Source: Parvularia atlantis
Lineage: Eukaryota; Opisthokonta; Rotosphaerida
Direction of reading: 5' to 3'
Length of the DNA: 31,404 nucleotides
NCBI GenBank assembly: GCA_943704415.1
Contig: CALSCO010000018.1
Location: 1 to 31,404, forward strand
Below the pieces are notes generated by a model that made no database searches, had not been told where the DNA came from, and worked only from the letters and a program-made list of their open reading frames with translations. The translations under genes were made by a program, and so were the position numbers. Of this stretch, positions 11,561 through 22,319 are shown one piece after another (within the stretch, counting starts at the first letter, position 1; every line of letters begins with the position of its first letter).

Positions 11561-14500
11561 CTAGGCGGGCGGCGGCGACGACGTGGCCGTGCGTTTGCTG
11601 AGCATGTTGGAGGCGAGGCTGCTGGCAAACTTGCCCGCGCGCGAGGTCATGCTCTTGAGCGCGGCGAGCTTGGACTGCTGCATGGCCTTGGCCGCGTCGC
11701 CCGTCTGTGCGGGTGGCCTGAGCCCGCGCGCAGCACCCGCACACCGCGCCGCACCATGTCGCCCTTGACGTAGACCTTCTGCCCGTACTGCATCTGCAGC
11801 TTCTTCATGCCGTCCGGGTCGACCTGCATGACCGACGCCGGCACGAGCAGGTCCCGGCCCGCGCGCGAGATCGGCTTGATGCGCCACTGGCCCGGCGCGG
11901 CGCTGCGGTCGAGCACGTAGAACATGTCGCCCGTCTGCACCAGAAAGTCCTCCTCGCGGTGGTGGTAGTCGGCGACGGCGACGGCGATGCAAATCGACAC
12001 GAGCCGCCCCTTTGGCTTGGTGCCGTCCACGCGCGGACTCGAGCTCTTGTCGGGCTCGTCGCGCTGCACGGGCGCACGCGCGCGCACATTAGCGTGCACA
12101 CAATGGGGCCAGTCGAGCGCACCAGCGGTGCCATTATCGTCGTTGCGCCTGCGGTGCTGAGCAGCTTCTGCGGCGCGCGCACGCGGCTGGTCAGAGGAAC
12201 GCGTGGTGCATCGGCCGCCGGCTGCGTACGGGCGACGTCGCCTCAATTTTTTCCAACACAAGCCGGACGGCGCTCAGGTCGCGCTGGCGCAGGAGCAGCG
12301 CGTGCATGTCGACGTCGGCCGTGACCGCGACCGCTGTGGCGCGCCGCTCTCAGCACGTGCGGTGCGTGAAGCGCGGCGACCGGACGCACCGTCGAGGCCT
12401 GCCTTGAGCGTGAGCGAGAACATGGGGCACTGGCCGCTCGGGAAGCCGCTGGCGGACGCGAACGGTCAGTCTGCTCGTCAGCAGGTGTGCGCTGCGGGTG
12501 CGCACCACTTTGTGACCGCCTGCCGCAGCACCATCTCGCCCAGCGCGCCCGGCGCCACCTCGAGGTTGAGGAAGACCTTGCCGAAGACGAGCCTCACCTG
12601 CAGCCAGCCGTCGCCCGCTACGGTCGTCGGGCTGATCGGCGGCGAGCTCGTGTAGGCGCGCGCGCCTGCGACCGCGCCGCACGGTGAGCCTGCTGCTGCG
12701 GCTTGTTGTGCGACATACGCGAGGCGCTCGTCGAGCTCGTCTTGGTCGAAACGGCCGAGTTGAGCCGCGAGCGCGACTGCAGCGTCGCCTCGAAGCTGTC
12801 GATGTCCTGCGCCAGCGACTCGAGCAGCAGCGTGTAGCGCTCGTCCTGCGCCTGCGGCTTGGTGTCCGAGGGTGCCTGGGACAGCGTCAGATGCACGCCC
12901 GTACCACAAAGAGGCGCTCTCGCACCCGCGTGCTGGCCGTCTTCGCCACGCCGACCTTGTGATCTAGCTCGTCCAGCAGGCTGGGCGCACGCCGCACGCT
13001 TCAGCGAACGCAATACCAAGGCAGCCAGCATCGCGCGCACCGCGTGATGTCGTTCTCGGGCGGCGGCTGCTCGACCTTAGTCATGCGCGCGACCTCCTCC
13101 AGCTCGGCGTACATCTCGGGTGGGACTGCGAGTACCTCCACGCCCGCCCGCTCAAGCTGCTCGCTGAGCACGCGTGCCTGCCATGTGCACGGTCAGCGGA
13201 GCGGCTGAGCGCGCGCCGTGTGACGCGCACCGACTCATCGTCGCTCGACGTTTCATCGGCCGTCGCGTCAAAGTCGTCCAGCTGCTCGAGCAGGTCGGCC
13301 AGGTGATCGTTCGACGGCGCGGGCGGCGAGCGTGGCGGCGGGACCTGCGCACTCGGCAGCGGTGCGCGCGGGGCCTGCACCGCGCGAGGCGAGACGGGCG
13401 ACACGGGCTGGTCGGCGGCGGCGGCCGCGTCGAGGTGGCTCATCATCTCGCTCAGGTGGTCGTCCAGGAACGACATGTCGACGCCAGCGTCGTCGGCGGG
13501 CGGGGCTTGCGACGCCTGCGGCTGCGGCTTGGGCTGCGGCTGGGGCGTTGGCTTGAGCTGGGGCGTCGGCTTGAGCTGGGGCGTCGGCGTCGACTTGGCG
13601 GGCTCAGGATGTTCGGTCAGCTTCGGCTGTGCTGTTGGCTTGACGGCGGGCGCTGGCTGCACAGTCGGCTCGCTCGGCTTCGGCTTGGGCTGCACGATCG
13701 GCTTGACGGCAGGCGCGGGCGACGGCCGGGGCGCCACGACGGCTGCGGTGGCGGGCTGCGGCGGCGGCTTGGCTGCCTTCCACGGCGGCTGTGCAGGCTG
13801 CGCTGGCTGAGAGGGCTGCACAACCGGCTTGGGCGAGGCGGCTGGCGGGGCGCGCGCGGGCGTGGGGCGCGGCACAGCAACGGCGGGCTTGGCGACGGCG
13901 CTGCCATGGTCCTCGGACGACGAGCGCTGTCGCGTCTCGGCCACCCCGATGCGCGCAACGGCGGCCGGCTCGAGCGGCTTGCTGCTCACGGCGCTCGACT
14001 GCGAGTTGGACCGCGACCGGCGGTACTCGAGCGCGCCCTTGAACGTCTGCCGCGTGCTCTCGGGGATGTCCTCGGCCGTGCGCGCTGCGGTGCGTGCGGT
14101 GCGTCAAAAACGAAGCCGGAACACCGACGCGACGCGCGTCGCACCCGCGCCCACGAACGGCTTGGCCGCGATCGCCGGCTTCAAGTTGGCCGCAGCGGCC
14201 GCAGCAGCAGCGGGCGTCGTCTGCGTCGCGTTGTACGCGCGCACGTGCGCCACTGTCGCCACGCCCGGCACCGGCACCGGCACCGCCGCCGTCGCAGACT
14301 TGGGCGGCGTTGGCGAGGCGGGCCGCGGCGCGACCGGCGGCTTGGCTGTTGACGTCGCGGGCTGTGTGGGGACGCGGCGCGTGTCAAACAACACGCGCAC
14401 ACGTTTCGTTCGCCCTGACCGTGAGCGGCGCGGGGGCCGACGCCTTGCGGGCCCCCGCGTCGGCCGCAGCCGGCAGCGGGGCGGCGGCGGCGAACGGCGC

Positions 14501-14566
14501 GCTGGGCTTGGGCGGCAGCGACGCAATGGCGGGCTTCCGCGCGATCGGCGGGGAGGTCGTGCTCAT
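11561..14566 (-). CDS. proline-rich protein with SH3-like domain, orphan
   Basis: Start MSTTSPPIARKPAIAS at 14566. The first half is low complexity, rich in Pro, Ala, Gln and Lys, including tandem PTPQLK-type units near 13545-13590. Then acidic short motifs follow (FLDDHLSEMMSHLD, LLEQLDDFDATADE). Helical exons come next (ARVLSEQLERAGVEVLAVPP, LLLESLAQDIDSFEATLQSR), then a beta-rich block (GDGWLQVRLVFGKVFLNLEV, CPMFSLTLKAGLD). The C-terminus has an SH3-like segment: VADYHHREEDFLVQTGDMFY VLDR..QWRIKPI..LLVPASVM. A lysine/serine tail ends SSPPPA. About ten introns are needed; one uses GTATGT and phase supports it. The proline tracts and SH3-like fold suggest a scaffold or actin/endocytic adaptor, but this is inference and I recognise no family. 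Confidence 0.65.
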
Positions 14567-15392
14567 CTGTGCGGCCACGCGGCTGACGCAGGCGCGGCGA
14601 AACGGCACGTTTCAGGCGTGTGTGGCGAAGGGGGCGTGACGCGCGAGGAGCGAAAGGCACGCGCACGAGTGGCGCGAGAGGTGCACAAAGGCGCGAGCCT
14701 GTGGAGAGTGACGCACGCGCACGAGCGACCAATCACACGAGGGTGCACATCGTTGGCATGCACTTCGCGGCAGGATGTCTCCCGCGCTCGCTCGGCGAAA
14801 ACAGCGTCCGTCGCCGCGGCGGCAGCTGGCCAGCTTCCGGGCGGAACGCATGATGGTTCAACGTCCAGATGGCGCTAGTGCCAGGCCAGCACGCCGGTGC
14901 TGTGCGCCAGCCAGTTCAACAATTTGAAGGGCAAGCATGACCGTGACTGGAGCAAGCGGCGTTCCTGCCACGCGCGACGGGCGATCCGGGTGGAACGTGC
15001 CAGTGCGCTGCAGGACGCGGCCCAGTGCGGCGTTGCCGTGGCTTCACGGCGTATCCTTCGCTGCGCGCCAGCGTCCCGAGCCATCCAAGGCGCATAGCAG
15101 CCAGTGACGTCAGCAGCCAGTGACGTCAGCAGCCACGGCGCCAGAAACTGGCACGACGGTTTCCGGCCGCAGCCACTACCGTGATGACACGGTGGTGTTT
15201 CACATCAGCTTTTTCCCTTTCTTCGCCGCTCGGTGATCGCTGCGCGCGCTCGCTGCTGCTGCCAGCGCGGCTGCCGGGGCTCGGCTGCGAGCGGGCGCAC
15301 GACGGCGATGCACTACGCTTGTGCGGAAACTGACGCCGCGAGCGCAGACGAGCCGATCGAAGCGAACCACCGCGTCGCATCAAAGGCGAACG
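14567..15392. promoter_or_regulatory. divergent intergenic region with CRE tandem repeat
   Basis: This is the control region between the SH3-like gene (-) and the PHF14-like gene (+). No credible coding exon is seen on either strand. It contains a CCAATCA motif at 14729-14735, a 16-bp tandem repeat carrying two CRE palindromes (15096-15135), an imperfect inverted repeat CCAGAAAC/GTTTCCGG near 15141-15166, and a short pyrimidine tract near 15211-15225. Confidence 0.6.
15096..15135. promoter_or_regulatory. 2.5-copy 16-bp repeat with two CRE sites
   Basis: The unit AGCAGCCAGTGACGTC is present twice in full (15096-15111 and 15112-15127) and once in part. Each junction forms the perfect palindrome TGACGTCA (15105-15112 and 15121-15128), the consensus site of ATF/CREB-type bZIP factors (Atf1, Sko1 and Aca1 in fungi). 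It lies about 265 bp upstream of the PHF14-like start and about 530 bp from the divergent start. Confidence 0.7.
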
Positions 15393-15555
15393 ATGCTCCA
15401 TCGGCTGCTCAACGCCGACGATGTGGCGCCGACCGGCGGCGGCGCGGCCACGACGGCCGTCGTCAGCAATCCGCTCGCGACGCCGCTGCTCGACTCGGCC
15501 GATCACGGCCAGCCGCCGCCCGACCTCGCCGCGCCCGCACCGGCGCCTCTCCTCC

Positions 15556-15597
<42 letters not shown>

Positions 15598-15748
15598 TGT
15601 TTGGCGCCTTTGGGCAGCCGCAGCCGCTTCAGCAGCAGCACCACCACCAGCTGTGGCCGTTCACCCCGCTCGCCCCGTCGATGTCGTTCGCGCCGATGGG
15701 CTGGCACCAGTCGCCCCCGGCCCCGCTCCTACCGTACCCGGCCTGGGT

Positions 15749-15779
<31 letters not shown>

Positions 15780-18700
15780 GACGTGGGCGGCAGCACGGCG
15801 TCGCAGTACCTTCTGCAGCACGCGCAGCAGCAGCAGCAGCGGCGCAGCAACCTCTTCAGTGTCTACTTTGGCGAGCACGCGCCGGCAATCGGACCACTCA
15901 GCGCCTCGGTCAGCATCGTGCCGCAGCCACCGTCGCCGACGCGTGGGCGCAGAGGGCGCGGCCGCGGACAGGCGCGCGTGCGCGGACGCGGTGCGGCCGT
16001 CGTCCGGCCAACACCACCACCACCCGCGCCGCCGCGCACACGTGGAGCACGCGGGTCCCGCGCCGGACGTGCGCGCGGCAGGGGGCGGGGCGCGGCCGCG
16101 CCGGCCCGCAGCGACGGCAGCGGGGAGCGACCGGCGGCCAAGCGGCGGCGCTCCGTGAAGCATGAACCCGAGGTCGACAAGGACGACGGCGACGACGACA
16201 ACGACGACAACGACGACAGCGGCAGCGACAGCGATGACGGTGGCGAAGACGTCGTGGTCGAAGAGGCGCGCGGTGCTGCCAAGCGGCGGCGCGCTGCCGG
16301 CAAGGTGCCCGCCGTCAAGCACGAGGCCGCCGCTGCTGGCGACGAGGCGCAGCTGACGTCGGCCTACTACAACATGTGTACGTGACCGCCGCCGCCGCGC
16401 CCGGCCGTGTGCTGACGACCGTGCCGCGCCGTGCAGTCCTTAAAGAGCGCGGGCCCAACAAGCGCCGCGTCAAGCCGCGTAACCTGGACGAGCTCGAGCA
16501 CATGCTCACAGGCGCGTTCGAGGACCAGGCAGCAGCGGGCGGCCGTGACGGCGCCGGCAGCGACAATGAGGGCGGCGACGGCGATGGCGACAACGACGAC
16601 GGCAACTTGTGCGTGCCTCCCCGCGCACGCCTCATGCGCTCAACTCATGCGGCGTCGCAGCTCCGGGTCGCAGGACGAGGACGACAACGCGGCGTCGTCG
16701 TCGCAGGCGTCGCCACATGTGCGCTTCGGCCCTCATCACGCGATGCACTCTCACACACATGCGCACGCGCGCACACAGCGGCCGCCGCGTCGGCGCGTCG
16801 CACAGGCCGCGCTCGAGCAGATCAGCCGCGAGCTCGAGGCCGACAGCGGTCGCGCGTCGTCAACCAAGGCGAGCGGCAAGAAGCCGGCCAAGTCGGAGCC
16901 GAAGTGGGCCAGCGTTGAGGGCTTCAACTGGTTCGGCGGCGAGGGCGAAGACGATGACAAGGACGACGACGACCCGGAGGACACCAACTGGGAGGACAAC
17001 GGGGTGAGCCGGCCAGCGTTTGGTGCGCCAGAGCGCTGACGCCTTGTGCGCTACATAGCGCGCCGATGCGGGCTCGGACGTCAGCAGCAGCACGAGCGAG
17101 AGCGGCAGCGACGACGGGGACGGCGATGCGGCCGAGGACGGTGACGCCGAGCCGCTCGAGGACAACGACGATGACGACGACGCGGACGCGCACTCCACCC
17201 AGGGCCTGCCCGGCAGTGACTTTGAGCGGCGCTTGAAGGAGTGGGTGCGTGCACTTGCCGCATTCCCCGTGCGCGCCGCCCGCACCTGCTTACGGCCGTC
17301 TTCCGCCAGCGTGCCAAGGAGACCGACAACTGCTGCGTGTGCCTCTCGACCGTGGCCGAGGAGGACAACCTGCTGCTGATCTGCGAGAACCCGCTGTGCG
17401 ACGTCGTCGTGCACCAGAGTGCGTATGCCTGCACCGCCGGCGCGTGCGCGTGCTCACATTGCGCGCTAGACTGCTGCGGCATCAAGGTCATCCCGGAGGG
17501 GCAGTGGCTGTGCGACAAGTGCCAGAGCGGGAAGCCGGTGGTGCGCGTCACGTCTGGCCGCACGGACGTCTGATTGCGTCGCGGTGGGCAGCGCTGCGTG
17601 CTCTGCCCAAACCGCGAGGGCGCGTTCAAGCCGACGACGGACGGCGGCTGGGTGCACATCGTCTGCGCGCTCTGGGTCAGCAACGCGCGCTTCATGTCCG
17701 TCGACCGGATGGACGTGGCTGACGTGAGCAAGGTCGAGGCGCGGCGGCTGCGAGGGGTGCGCGTCTCCGCGCTGGCCGTCAGCACGCTCACTCGCGCGGC
17801 CATGGCGCAGACGTGCTCGCTGTGCCCCACGCCGGCCGACAGCCAGTGCGGAGCGACCATCGGCTGCGACGCGGGTCTGTGCAAGGTGCGCGCGCCCGCT
17901 TCGGCCGTTCCGCACACTGCTGATTATCGCCGCAGACCGAGATGCACGCGTCGTGCGCGCACCGCTACCGTCTGCTGGAGGAGCACGAAGACGAGGAGCG
18001 CAGGAAGAAGCGCGAGGCCGAGGAGGAAGAGGAGGACGACGAGGGCGAGGAGGACGACGACGGGGACGAGGATGGTGGCAGCGACGACGGCAGCGACGCC
18101 GAGGACGAAGCGATCGTCGTGCATTCCGGTGCGCGCCACAAGACCAACGGCAAGAAGCCCGAGCGCAAGACGTTCGAGAGCGACCAGGCCATGTTCTACG
18201 TCTTTTGCGAGCGGCACTCGGGCCACCCGCGCAAGGAGGTGCGCCTGGTCGTGACACCCTGCGCATGCTCATACGCTGCCCACGCGCGCGCGCGACAGTT
18301 CAACGCCTGGTACAAGTGGGCGTCGCAGCGCCCGTCGCGGTACAGCCTTCCGCCCACGCCCGTGCCCGAGCCGCTGCCCGCAGGCTACCTCGACGTGGCG
18401 CTGCACCGTGCGGCCGCGCGCATCGCCCAGGCCGACCAGGGTGCGCTGCTTGCTGCGGCAACAGTGCGCGACGGCTCACGGACGCTCGTGCTGCAGTCGT
18501 GGAGACGGCGCTCGCGCGTTCCACCGCGACGCAGTTCCGCCTGGCCAAGCAGTACGAAGACCTCATCGACGCTCGCACGCGCCTGCTCGCGACGATCTAC
18601 AACGTGCAGCTGTTCAAGCCGACGCCCGGCGCGGCCACGTCGGTCCAGGGCCTGTGGGAGTCGCTCTGCGTTGAGGCGCTCGGGCCGGCCGACGGCAAGC

Positions 18701-19283
18701 AGGTTGCTGCGCGCGTACTCGCCCACACGTTCCGCACGCGCCGTGGGCCACGCCGACCGGCAGCAGTCGCCGCCACCGCCGCCACCGCCGCCGCCGCCGC
18801 AGTAGCCGCGGTCTCGCCGAGCAAGGGCAAACCGCCAGCTGTGAACGCCGCTCCGCCCAAGGTCTGCGCCACATGCCACGCACACGAGTACAGGTGCAGC
18901 CGCCGCCCGGTGCTTGAGATGCTGGGCCGCTGGGCTGACACGGTTGACGCGACAGCGGACCGCTGACGTATCCGTTCGCGGGCGTGTTCATGAGCTGCGG
19001 CATCTGCAACAAGTCGGTGCACCTGGGGTGCATGGAGCCGCCGCTCAAGCGCCCGGCCAAGAAGGGCTACCTGTGGCGCTGCGACGTGCGTTGCGCGACG
19101 TGCAGCCGCATGCGCACGCGCTGATGTGCACGCCGCGCGCAGGAGTGCACCGTGTCGGACGACAGCACGGGCACACCTAACGACGCGGGCACACCCCCCG
19201 CCGACGCCAAGGACGAGCACGACGGCTCGCCCTCGCCCTTGCCCGGCATTATGACGCGCCGCTCGGCGCACCGCGCACAGTGA
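15393..19283 (+). CDS. PHF14-like multi-PHD chromatin protein
   Basis: A nuclear chromatin-reader protein of about 1,050 residues with 13 or so introns. The N-terminus has a 13-Gln run and another Gln tract, an RGRG/AT-hook-like basic region near 15940-16090, and long Asp/Glu tracts. A PHD finger follows (CCVCLSTVAEEDNLLLIC ... VVHQNCCGIKVIPEGQWLCD KC), then an extended PHD (RCVLCPNREGAFK, GGWVHIVCALWV, CSLCPTPADSQCGATIG, MHASCAHRY, FYVFCERHS). After a helical region (TQFRLAKQYEDLIDARTRLL), a C-terminal PHD has HLGCMEPPLKRPAKKGYLWR CDEC. The acidic N-terminus, PHD-ePHD module and LGCMEPPL finger match animal PHF14. The start at 15393 was chosen for its MLHRLLNADD context; an in-frame ATG at 15321 is possible. 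The end is SAHRAQ at 19283, 53 bp from the convergent gene's stop. Confidence 0.85.
15558..15596 (+). repeat. (CAG)13 coding triplet repeat
   Basis: Thirteen uninterrupted CAG codons encode polyglutamine in the PHF14-like protein. A second, mixed CAG/CAA tract lies near 15750-15779. Pure CAG without CAA interruption is prone to length change. Confidence 0.9.
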
Positions 19284-19306
19284 GGATGTTTGCAATGCGC
19301 GTGCAG

Positions 19307-19322
19307 AAAAAAAAAAAAAAAA
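19307..19322. repeat. 16-A tract between convergent genes
   Basis: Sixteen A residues sit in the 53-bp gap between the PHF14-like stop and the stop of the minus-strand CRAL-TRIO/MSP gene. The position suggests a role in 3'-end formation or termination on one or both strands. It is not linked to a recognisable AATAAA. Confidence 0.6.
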
Positions 19323-19336
19323 CAGCAAACACAGGC

Positions 19337-22162
19337 TTATCGCTTGAGCAGCACGCCCAGGCCGAAGGCCACAAGCACAGCAAAGAGCACGAGGATGAGT
19401 TGCGCTGTGCTGAGCGCACTGCTGGTGGCCGCGGGCGGTACCACTGGCTGTGCCACGGCGGCGACGGGCGCGGGCGGCAAGGGCGCAGACTCGGTCTTCG
19501 CCTTGGCCGCTGCTGCTGCGACGGCTGCGGTCGCGGCGGCGGCTGCGGCTGCGGCCTGCTCGGCGGCGGCGTGCGACGCGGCAGACGACTTGGACATCTC
19601 GAGCACGGCCGCGCGCAGTTCGCGCATCTCGTTGACGAGCGCCTAGCGCCGCGTCATTTGCAGGCTGCCGCCGCGGCCAGGGGGGGGGGGGCGCACCTTG
19701 GCCTCGGGCGTTGACAGCGTTGAGGCGGACGTTATCGGCGAGAGCTCGTACGACGGCGAGGGGCCTGCAAGCGCGTCAGCCGCAGCCCCGTGTAAGGGCA
19801 AACAGCGCGTACGCACCGTCCGAGCTGTACTGGCTCACGTGGTCGTACGCGCTGGCCGACTGGTGCGTGCCGCTCACGCTGCGCGCCTTGCCGGGCCGGC
19901 CCCAGATCATCGCGCCCAGCGTGCGGTTGCGCTTGAGCGCCGCCTTCTCGGGCGCGGGGCTGCGGCTCGGACTTGCTGCGGGCGGCGCACTCGCAGGGCC
20001 GTCCTGTGCGCAGACGTGTCAGCCCGGCCGGCGCGGGCAACAACCGGGCGCGGCACCTCAGCTCTGCTGGCGGGTCTCGCTGTCGCTGCCACTTCGGCCC
20101 TGCTGGCTGGCCGCGCCGTCGCTGTCACCTCGGCGGCGTTTTGCTTCGGGCTTGCGCTCGCGACGGTCGGGCTGTTGCTGCCCGCTGGGCTGCCGGGCCG
20201 GGCGCCGGTGCTGGGCGTGCTGGGCGAGGCGAGCGAGCTCGTGGACGCTGGCGAGATGGTGCGAGTCGACTGGTCCCGCTGCAGCACGCCCTCGAAGCCC
20301 AGGTTCAGCCGCACGCGCAGCTTCGTCTCGGCAACTTGGTCGCGGTGGCGCCGCTCGACGGCCGTCCAGTACGTCTGCAGCGCCTCGTCGACCTCGGCCA
20401 GGCCGGCCTCGTGCGGCACGCTCTGCACCAAAAGCCGGTCCTTGTTCTTGTACTCGGCCGGCAGGTTGCCGCCGCAGTCAAAGTGCACCTCGAGCGTCTG
20501 GCGCGGGGACGCGTGAGCAATGGCGGCAGCAGGCGTGCACACGCGCTCGTCACCGACCTGCCGCGCGCCCGGTGCGAGTGTGCCCATCGTCGGCGAGATT
20601 GTGATGTAGCTGGGCGCGGTCGTCTTGAGCTTGAACGCGAGCGTCACGTCGCGGTTCTCGTTCGCAAGCGTCAGCTGCGCCGAGGCCGTCCCATCCTGGT
20701 CCAGGTCGCCCAGCGACAGCACGGATGCCGGTGAGACCTGTGTCTCACGTCAGCGATGCTTGGAAGGCAGCGAACGGCTGCGCACCACCACGCCCGCGTA
20801 CTCGGCGAACGCCTCTGGCAGCCCGTCGTGGTCGGCATCGTCGAGCGCCCCGTCGCGCTGGGCCGCACGGTTAGCCTGCTTCGGCGCGCGGTACTCGCTG
20901 CCGTCGAGCTGGAGACGCAGGCCCGGCACGGGCTTGTACCCGCGGGCCTTGTGGGCTGCATGCACGCGCATTTGCGATCGCGCGCAGGGCGTGCGCATGC
21001 CACGCACCGCGCTCGAGCATCTCGGCGTACACGACCGACGGCGTGACCGGGTGGGTCATGTCGGGCTGCAAGCCGCCGAGGATCTCGGGCAGGGCCTCCT
21101 TATCGACAAACTTGAACACCTCGTCGCCCTTGACAAACTGCACCTTGGACGCGACGACCTGCGCACATCGAGGCACGCCACGTCAGCGCGGCGGCCGACA
21201 GCACACGCGCGCGCGTGTGCGCACGCACCTCGTCCAGCCACGGCCGGATGATTTTCCAGAACGGGCTAAAGATCCACGGCGCGTTGTAGACGATCGCGAC
21301 GCCGAGCGTCTCCGGGTAGAAGCGCTCGAGGGCCATGACGATGAACTGCACAAAGCCCAGGTCCATGTGCCGCGCGGCAAACTCGCTCATGTCAAAGAAG
21401 ATGGTCACCGTCTCGACGCCGGGCAGCATCAGGCGGCGCGCCGTCTCCATCTGGAAGATGGTGAACTTCTTGATGTCGTCGAGGTCGTAGTTGAGGCGTG
21501 AGTTGTAGCGCACGTGGATGACGAAAATCGGCCGCATGAGCCGGTCGTAGCGCAGGTTATAGTAGCACATGCCCGTGTCCAGCAGGGGCTGCGTGCATCG
21601 TGTGCCGTCAGCGCACTAAATCGCGCACGCGGCACTCGGCCCGCGCACCTTGGCCAGGTCCTTCTCGAAGAAGCGCTCGACGCCAAACTCCTTGCGCCAC
21701 TTCATCGCGTTGAGGAACTGCTCGCGCGCCTTGGGCATGTCCCACTTGCGCGCGCGGCAGAAGCGCAGGACGTACGCTGCGAGCATCTGCCGTCAACACT
21801 GCGCGCACGCAGGCGGTGTCCCGGGCGGCCGCACTCGGGTCGTTCACAAAGTCCAGGTAGCTCTCCTCGACCTGCGCGCGGTACGCCGCGTCGTCGTACT
21901 GCCGCCGCAACTCGTCCTGCAGCGCCGCGAGGCTCCGCTCCTGCGCCACATATGACGCCATAGAACGCGGGTTTCGCGTGCGCCCACGCGGCACCGCGAC
22001 GCAGCCACGCACCTGCTCCGCCGTCAGGTTGCCGAGGTGTCCGGGCGGTGGCAGCACCGCCGTGGCCGCGCCGGCGTCCGTGTGTGCGTGCGCGTTCGCG
22101 TGCGCCGGTGCATGCGCGTGCGCGTGCGCGTTCGCGTGCGCCGGTGCATGCGCTGTCGACAT
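19337..22162 (-). CDS. CRAL-TRIO + MSP tail-anchored protein (MOSPD2-like)
   Basis: Probable ER membrane-contact tether or lipid-handling protein, about 760 residues with about ten introns. The N-terminus carries two perfect copies of AHAPAHANAHAH. CRAL-TRIO-N helices follow (LAAYVLRFCRARKWDMPKAR, FLNAMKWRKEFGVERFFEKD). The CRAL-TRIO lipid-binding domain comes next (GVETVTIFFDMSEFAARHMD, LERFYPETLGVAIVYNAPWI, FKFVDKEALPEILGG). An MSP domain has the VAP signature FKLKTTAPSYITISPTMGTL, the surface that binds FFAT motifs. After a Ser/Pro-rich linker, the C-terminus is one membrane helix (LSTAQLILVLFAVLVAFGLG VLLKR). The order matches animal MOSPD2. The start at 22162 was chosen; an in-frame ATG at 22216 is possible. 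An in-frame 60-nt intron inside the MSP domain (before TLEVHF) has an atypical GTCGGT donor. Confidence 0.85.
22082..22153 (-). repeat. 36-bp coding tandem repeat, Ala-His rich
   Basis: Two copies of a 36-bp unit encode AHAPAHANAHAH twice at residues 4-27 of the MOSPD2-like protein. It has eight histidines on an alternating Ala-His spacing. Such a stretch could bind Zn, Cu or Ni, but no partner supports that here. Confidence 0.75.
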
Positions 22163-22271
22163 CGGCACGCCGTCCACGTGGCCTCCTAAACATGACACGC
22201 GGCCATGGCTGATCACGTCTTCCGATCACGCGCTCGCGCGACTCGCCTCGCTCACGTCTGCGTCGACAGAT

Positions 22272-22304
<33 letters not shown>
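22272..22304 (+). repeat. (CCG)11 in the APS kinase 5' leader
   Basis: Eleven CCG triplets end 15 bp before the MET14 start codon, in the 158-bp gap between divergent starts. In frame it would encode polyproline ahead of the start, but the canonical MATNITWH start makes a leader position more likely. Confidence 0.7.
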
Positions 22305-22305
<1 letters not shown>

Positions 22306-22319
22306 TGCCGTCGCGTCGA

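Noticed and set aside
14875-15084. 69-residue minus-strand open frame in the CRE-containing intergenic region
   Set aside because: Arg/Ala-rich with no motif or splice context, and it overlaps promoter-like sequence.
20650-20900. DxDxDG loops (DADHDG and DLDQDG) resembling calcium-binding loops in the MOSPD2-like protein
   Set aside because: They lack a full EF-hand or dockerin helix context; the second aligns with the first strands of the MSP domain.
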